64,000 nt of DNA, taken from contig JAHQIW010003623.1 in NCBI GenBank assembly GCA_019055375.1, positions 1 through 64,000 on the forward strand, written 5' to 3'. The notes beneath the pieces were generated by a model. The model was not told the DNA's origin. It made no database searches and saw nothing but the letters and a program-made list of their open reading frames with translations. Position numbers and translations under genes: made by a program. Position 1 is the stretch's first letter. Each line of letters opens with the position of its first letter. Shown here in pieces: positions 57,626-64,000 of the stretch. The DNA comes from Parelaphostrongylus tenuis. Its lineage: Eukaryota > Nematoda > Chromadorea > Rhabditida > Metastrongylidae.

Positions 57626-60254
57626 GTAAGCTTAGAATAATGGACCCTCTGATAGCATTACATCTTCAAGAAAAGGTGTTTGAGAAATTGTACAAGAATT
57701 TTTTCATGTGTCATATGTTACACCTGTGAATCAGTATTAGCACTCCAGCGACATCTGTGATTATGTAATTCCAATAAGAATCACATCTCACTGTATTTGA
57801 TATACCAGTCTTACTCATGTGTTATATCTTTAGCCCAGACTTGACCAAATAACCTTGATCTTGAGTTTGAGATAAGGATAAGGCTTTTGATCCATATCTG
57901 TGCCCAGTATTTTGAACTGACTAATCAATAACTTGATAATCAAATCACAAATCTGAGTTTCCAATTTGCCTCCCAATCCCTCTCTCCTCATTGGCCTTCT
58001 CAGTGGTTTAATTTTTTTCCATCAAGAAATACGAACGGCAACTGATGTTTAACGAGTTCCTACAGCTTAGTTGATCTGTCTTGATGGATCTAATGAATAG
58101 GCGGAATTGTTGAGATAAGCCTCTTTGTCCTAGCAGATTCAACTAGTTGAGGCAACACCTCTGTTGGGATCAATGACAGCTTCAAGGTGGAGATAAACTT
58201 ACAGTAGAAGAGAATCAATGAAAAAAAAGGCTTTGAATTTTATTTCGCGATTCAAAGGAACAGTGCAAAGTTATTGCCCAATTTTTCGAATAAGAATATT
58301 ATGCTAATAGGTAATCCAATTAATATAAACTATTCACGATGACATTTTGAGTGACCATTAGGAGTATATTCACATACTCAACTCTAGATTTTTCCGTGTA
58401 ACAAAACTTAGATAGCAAAAATCTCGGAAAGTCACGACGCATTTGAGAAGTAAGATAGAACGCACAAATTTGGGTACTACGTTTGCCGGGGAAAATGCAC
58501 TGACTAACACTGTTTCAGATCTTTCGCTTTTCTTGGGTATTACGGAAAATATTCATTTTCCACATGATGACGTCACAAAAAGGAGATCAGCATTCTGTAT
58601 TAAGAGAGTTGACTTTCAATGAATGGCATCGGACACTTCATGAGGCGAATTTACACCTTGCCAAAAATTTTGCGGTTTTTTTTATTATGAAGACCTTCTT
58701 TCTTAGCTGGTAGATCCGTGATTTTCTGAGTCATGACAAAACTATCAGGAAAGGGAATGCACGGGATCAACGAGACGCATTTTAAACTGAACGTTTGCAA
58801 GCCTTGGTTCAAACGAGAGGAACTTGAATTATATACAGGTTTTATTCATGTTCTAGCAACTCTCTCATCATTCCCTCTGTACTGTTCGCATGCTTACATA
58901 TATGGTAGGAATCGCTTCTGTTGTTAGCTCACGATATGTTTACTCGAGGCCCAACATTGTCACTCACGTTCACTCAGTGTTTGGCTGTTAATTCTATGTG
59001 ACAACCACTTCGAACCACGCTAATTGGTAAGAAATCACCTTCGAACACGATAATATTCACCAGCTACAGCAACCTTCGTTGACCTGCACAAACCTCTAAC
59101 TGGCTGCCGCTAAGCTTCTAATGCCAGAAAAGGTCAGTTCAATCTCAGTCCGCTTCAATTCTATTGCTGCTATTCCGATGGACGTCGAGTAGATGAAGTC
59201 ACTAAAGTTGCTAAAGTGCAGTTGCCTCGAGGTGAGGTATCAAGTGACATTCGTCAGCCTTTCCCTTGTTTTTGAACTTGTCAAAAAGTGCTGTTTATCG
59301 CCATACATATCAACAAAATTCTTCATTACATGTGAGAGAAATTTTCTAATTCTTTCCAGAATATAATTATATAATGAAGCTAAAAAAGCTAATCTCCACG
59401 TTTCGTTCCTTTGTTGCTGATTAGCATAATAGGAGATATGGTGACAATAGTAGAAAAAGAGAGAGCGACAGAGAGAAGCTCACAACATACAGGGAAAACA
59501 AGAAGAAAATGGAGAGAAAGGATGCTGTAATCGATATATGTATACTCTCATTTGAAAAAGGAACTTTTTTAGTCTCCTTACTTACCAACTATCAAGAGTT
59601 TGTTTGACGAGTAAATATCGTTTGAGTTGATCTGATGTGTGAGATGCATCTTCGTATCTTTCAAAATGTTCATGATCTTGATCTCTCAAAGATGTCAGTT
59701 AATGATTACCCTTACCGAATTGCGTTGCCCACTTCAACACACTTTTTACACTAGGCCTTTTGACTAACTGAAATCCTAGACTGTTTGTCGGGATGTCGCA
59801 TTTCCGCTTCTTTTTATCTTCTCTATTAAAGTCATGCTTCTTTTTTATCACCCCAAATGATCTTATAGAAGGCGCAAGCTTGGTCTGCAATGCGCCTCGA
59901 CATCTAGGAAAAACCAGGAAAGCCTACTACTGCAATATAGCTGAACTAACTGAAGTTAGAATGATACTCAAGAGAATTAGAAACATCTGTTTGTGTCTCT
60001 GTAAGGTTCAAAATATCCCCTCTTTGACTCATTACAATGATCGCTGGTGGTCAATCGACTAATCATGAGATCGTCTTCATAAGAAAACGCGCTACTGTCG
60101 TGGGAGAATCTTAAGTGCAATGCAGTATCTGGTCGGACAGACCGTGTCTTAAGCATAATTGGCGGCTTCTTAGGTCAGTCTGTTGGCGATAACCATGAAA
60201 GTCATTGATGAAAGCTACAAAATAGAACCATCCCTGAGAGAATGTCAGAGCGAA
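57626..60254. other. Anonymous AT-rich stretch
   Basis: Downstream flank of the orphan exon. No second exon is supported. A purine-rich patch lies near 59,450-59,520. Confidence 0.35.
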
Positions 60255-60330
60255 GTGTTCGATAGTGCTGCGCGAGGCACGACCTACTAGAAGGTAAAGT
60301 CGCAGTTCGAGTCTACCATGCAGACATAAG
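60255..60330 (+). other. tRNA-like / SINE-head-like sequence
   Basis: TAGTGCTGCGCGAGG resembles a pol III A box and GCAGTTCGAGTCTACC a B box, with tRNA-like spacing and a CCT/AGG anticodon-stem-like pair between them. Acceptor pairing is not clear, so a decayed tRNA or a tRNA-derived SINE head is more likely than a working tRNA. Confidence 0.3.
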
Positions 60331-61989
60331 GTTACAAGTTTCCCCTTATCTCAGCATACCTTGGTTATAAATCACATCGTGCCATAACGTTAGAAAAGAA
60401 GTTATGCAGTAAGTAAAATGAATATTGTGCTCAGTATATTCTTTCATCCTGAACTTCAGTATTCGAAGTATTATTGAGCCCGATTTCAATCGTATTTCAT
60501 TGATATCTGAAGAGCATCCAAAGTGTATACAAGTTTGATGATATTACTGGAAATCAAAATCAATAGTACCGCTGTTGGGAATATAAAAGTTGTATAACGA
60601 GAGAGCTGGATAATCCAAATAGAAATATATTAATTTTTTATGCCAAGGTTAAGTGATAGGCGGAATAGTAGAGTAAAATAGTTCTACGTGCATGATAACG
60701 TTTAGACAATGGGTCAAAATTCGGGCCCACTGACAATTTAAGTAAATATTTTCCTTTCTATCAAATCGCACATATACGAAAACATCCGCATTAGTTACGC
60801 TCTTCCTTTCGTTTTTTTTTTTACTCCTTTGCAAAAAAAAATCTGCCAACTCACAACGATTAGAGCACAAACAGTCACAGGAATCACATGTTTTAAAGCA
60901 CGCCATTAATCAACTGAGTAAGATAGGTTTCCCCAGTAGTCACGATAAATTCAGAAAAAGGAAAACCTGTCATGAGTAGAAGCATACTTATGAAAAGTTT
61001 TGAAACAAAAATGAAGCGGACCGTCTTGTCACACTTCATGAAGAGGCTTCGTTTTTTAGGTTCACATTAAAGTTTATCAATCAGTTCTTCATAAAGGCCG
61101 CATTAGCGATGCGTTTTTTCTGGTACAACTAACCATCAGTTCCTTCATTCTTTTAGTATAAAGCAAATTCACTCCGTATAATCAATACTTGCATTGAATT
61201 TCAAAGCAACAACTCGCATTCTATTCTCTTTACGTCCAATACGTTTCCTCGTTCTCATAAGAACTGCGACTCGTTCTCAAAAACGGGAAAAGATTATTAA
61301 TAATGAGTGAGGTGAACAAAAATAAATAATAAACATTGATAACCTTGAAACTACGCTACGGTGCCAGAAAGGTTTTTTTTTTTTTTTGAATTTCATGTTT
61401 TCTATGTAGAATAGAGAACTCATATTTGTCCTGAACATTTTCCTCGATACTCTCATCGACGATTCTCTCTTCCGAACATAAGAAACTAAAAATATGTCTT
61501 CCTGTATTTGGGAACCATTAGAATAAATATTCTTTGATCGGTCACTCAGATGAAAAATCTATTCTCATGCAGAAAATCGTACATGGCGCAATCAGTCTTA
61601 GTTTTGAAGACTGGAAACTTCTTCTTTGTTACAAAAGAACATTTTTCATCAATGTTGCGAAGAAATTTCAGCAATCTGTTACCTCTGTCCGGCTCACTTT
61701 ACTGAAACAAGTCAATGTAAATACTGTCTCCAGTGGAGCTGCTTTGCACTGCTCTATGAAGCATCTGTGATAAAAGTGTAATAAAACGATCAATTGGAAA
61801 CTAACCAAGCTTCGTGTAGGCAAAAAATTTCTACTACCTGCCACAAGGTCAAATAAGATTAATACTACAAATAACATTAAAAGATTAATACTTACTAGCA
61901 ATATAGTGATTGATATCTGCTTTCAAAGTGATGTTAAGATAGAATTAGTGAATTATAGGAAAACTTCACTTTGAAGCATTTATAATGAT
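60331..61989. other. Anonymous AT-rich stretch
   Basis: No supported gene. A poly(T) run of about 14 bases is at about 61,373-61,387. A 78-codon frame at 61,534-61,770 has no recognised domain. Confidence 0.35.
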
Positions 61990-62170
61990 ATTATTTGCAA
62001 CTGTATATCCAAGAATACTGAGGAATATGCAAATCTTGAAGCATAGAGTGATGAAATCAGCGTTTACCGATTTTAGGGGCGCGAGCTGATTCGATAACAG
62101 CTAGATGCGAAATCAATTCCCGCCTGAGCTTCTGAATTATACATATCGATCAGCATTCTTGGACATATAG
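61990..62170 (+). repeat. Dispersed repeat, copy 2
   Basis: Partner of 55,246-55,440. TA-rich microsatellites follow it directly. Confidence 0.45.
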
Positions 62171-62225
62171 TTACAACATCACAATACTGCTATAAAAGCC
62201 GGAAAATAATGATTTCTCGCAGAAC

Positions 62226-62285
62226 TCATATATATATATATATATATATTCAGCAGTTACCAAAATATATATATATATATAAATA
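62226..62285. repeat. Paired TA microsatellites
   Basis: Two TA runs, each followed by a similar ATTCAGCAGTTACC / ATTCAGTAGTTACT tail, so a unit of about 40 bp is itself duplicated. Confidence 0.75.
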
Positions 62286-63595
62286 TTCAGTAGTTACTAA
62301 CTTGATTGAGTTCCAATTCCAATATGTTCTTAGCAGATCAAGCCTGTTCATGGTTGTTGACGGCTTCAATAATTTATATCTCAGAAAAGAGTGGTGGCAG
62401 AGTTATGTTTCTGCTAGTGTTGTGAATAGGACGGTCACGATCTGGATAAAGTGAGGATATCTAATGGATTATTTTGCTCAAATTTTCTTGGTCGCGCAGG
62501 TTGATCAGACCAGCAGACCTACTCCGTCTGCTGCAAAGAAAGTCATTTGCTATGAAAAACGAAAAATAATAGATAAGAAAAAGAGAGGAAACTAGAACAA
62601 AAAGCCATAGAAAAGTGACAAAATAAGTACCTGAAGTCTATTTCTAGAATCTATTTGTAGAATTCACATTTATAGTCTTACTTTCAAAGAGCAATGGTGA
62701 GAGCTGGCCTGTATTTCACAACCTGGAGAAGATCAGACCTTCCACGTCATTGGGATCACCAAATGTAGGATAGAGTTGTTATAAAAGATAAAATCACGTA
62801 CTTTACAGATCACTTTTCTTTCTTGACCAATTTTATACGCCTATGAGAATTTAATCACTTCTGTGCCTCTAATGGAGTCAGATCCTTGAGGTTTCTTTAG
62901 AAAATCCATCAACACCGGACGCTGCAGCCATTTTTTTTTCTTTTGCTCGTTGAAATGTGACCTTTAGGTTCTTGCAGTTCTAGAATACGATTCGTTTACA
63001 TTAGTAAATATTAAGTGACTGAATATCACATTAGTGGATGTGGCATGGATCTGATGTAAAGGCATTAACTTTCCACATGTGTGACACAGTTCTTTAACGC
63101 CCACGATGTTACTGCACTATCTGAACAAACGACGGCTGTTCCAATGTTGTGGCAATGCTGTACATGTGCCAGTTGTGGTGATATTCATGAACTTGTGCCG
63201 AGTGCTGCGGATTTGCATCATGAACGAGACGCACATAGTTGTATTGTTCTCTATCTATCGTCATTACACAACCATCAACATCAACGTCGTCTTCGTCGTC
63301 GTCGCCCTCGACATCATCGCTCTTCTCTTTAACAGTGTTTTTCTACAATATCACTGCCAGCTGTGAAATGTTCTCCAGTCTGAAGGTGTGTTAGCCTTCG
63401 TTTGCATTTTATAAAGTTCTTCACTTTTTAGATTGAAGCTATTCTAACTAGGTTTTCCGTTGATGAGCATCATCTACTTATAAAGCATATTCGTCCCATG
63501 TCTGCTAGATAATTACAAATTTTATCCTTGAATAATTATTGCTATATGTGTAGCGCCTAGTTCTTTTTTGTTTCGTGCAGTCTGACCCCGGCTAT
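62286..63595. other. Anonymous stretch with a CGTCGT-rich patch
   Basis: Around 63,268-63,320 the sequence is rich in CATCAACGTCGTCTTCGTCG-type triplets, which creates long frames with His/Arg-rich or Val-rich translations. These are not supported as genes. Confidence 0.4.
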
Positions 63596-63665
63596 GGGGT
63601 AGTTGTATAGCAGAATGGTTGATGATACGGTTTATATGGAAACGTTGGTTCGACTCCCTACTCCA
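63596..63665 (+). other. tRNA-like relic
   Basis: GGGGTAG at 63,596-63,602 can pair with CTACTCC at 63,658-63,664 as a seven-pair acceptor stem. An A-box-like TAGCAGAATGG (63,608-63,618) and a perfect B box GGTTCGACTCC (63,647-63,657) follow. GTAT/ATAC can form a D stem. The T stem lacks the bases to pair fully and the D loop is too long, so this is a decayed tRNA or tRNA-derived repeat. Confidence 0.35.
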
Positions 63666-64000
63666 AATTTCTATAGCAGTCCATATGGAAATGCCCTAAC
63701 ACGGTTATCTCCAAGCTTACAATAAGAATCAACTCGGAGAGCATTTTATCATTTTTATAAAGAAGACAAAATCACCAAGTAGCAGCCGAAACAGCACGCG
63801 AAATTCGCTAATTATGGACGTGATTGCGAAGAAGAAAGTGAATGCAGGAACTACTGAGATATGCATATGGATGTCATGATGGGTCACGTTGATAGACAAC
63901 TACATTGGTTCCAATTCTGTTTTTTTTTCAAACAATAACTCTTGGTATATTGATCGATGCTAACGATGAACCTTTGCGCTAATTCATTTCCGCTGTGCTA
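63666..64000. other. Window end, nothing recognised
   Basis: No feature supported. Confidence 0.3.

Noticed and set aside
63081..63366. His/Arg-rich and Val-rich frames
   Set aside because: Produced by CAT/CGT triplet-rich sequence.

Overview
The window looks like a transposon-rich piece of a nematode chromosome, most probably a strongylid (hookworm-like, clade V) parasite. This rests on AT-rich DNA with almost no uninterrupted genes, short introns with TTTCAG-type acceptors, RTE-class LINEs with a C-terminal block of the kind I associate with strongylids, and many Penelope-like elements (PLEs) with a GIY-YIG endonuclease. The species is inferred. No bacterial-style genes, operons or CRISPR arrays are present.

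Layout. (1) 1-18.2 kb is a large, diverged inverted duplication: arms 1-6,592 and 10,590-18,215 around a 4 kb spacer. The left arm runs off the window. Each arm holds a decayed copy of a saposin-like secreted-protein gene behind a TATA box. The left arm also carries a 481 bp RTE fragment flanked by an 11 bp target-site duplication, and the right arm keeps the empty site. (2) 18.2-31 kb is mostly non-coding, with two 5'-truncated + strand PLEs (20.1-21.9 and 28.7-30.05 kb, the second with a 13 bp target-site duplication), a PLE scrap, a mariner-like N-terminal fragment and a solitary hammerhead-like motif. (3) 31-38.3 kb is a minus-strand TE nest: a 3'-truncated RTE, a PLE with RT and GIY-YIG, and further PLE pieces. 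(4) 40.6-41.4 kb holds the best host-gene candidate, a three-exon small secreted protein. (5) 42.3-47.7 kb carries a nearly full-length but broken RTE (minus), a second RTE relic (plus) and a 254 bp foldback/MITE. (6) 48.0-50.7 kb is PLE material forming an inverted duplicate of 35.0-37.3 kb. (7) 50.7-64 kb is mostly anonymous AT-rich DNA with microsatellites, one or two orphan exons, a dispersed repeat and tRNA-like relics.

The most notable signal is a set of about ten hammerhead-ribozyme (HHR)-like motifs. Family B (four copies) sits just 3' of the PLE GIY-YIG region. It has a GGCT/AGCC stem I and the string GAAACGTC, whose ACGT can form stem III between two copies, as in dimeric hammerheads. 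Family A (four copies) lies in a separate unit of about 150-200 bp with a GTCC/GGAC stem II and a GTGGTA/TACCAC stem I. At least two family A copies appear without adjoining PLE coding sequence or as an extra insertion, so the unit may be a small non-autonomous hammerhead retroelement (retrozyme-like) that uses the PLE machinery. One further motif at 24.16 kb has an intact core. All alignments were made by eye, so boundaries are approximate unless a target-site duplication fixes them.
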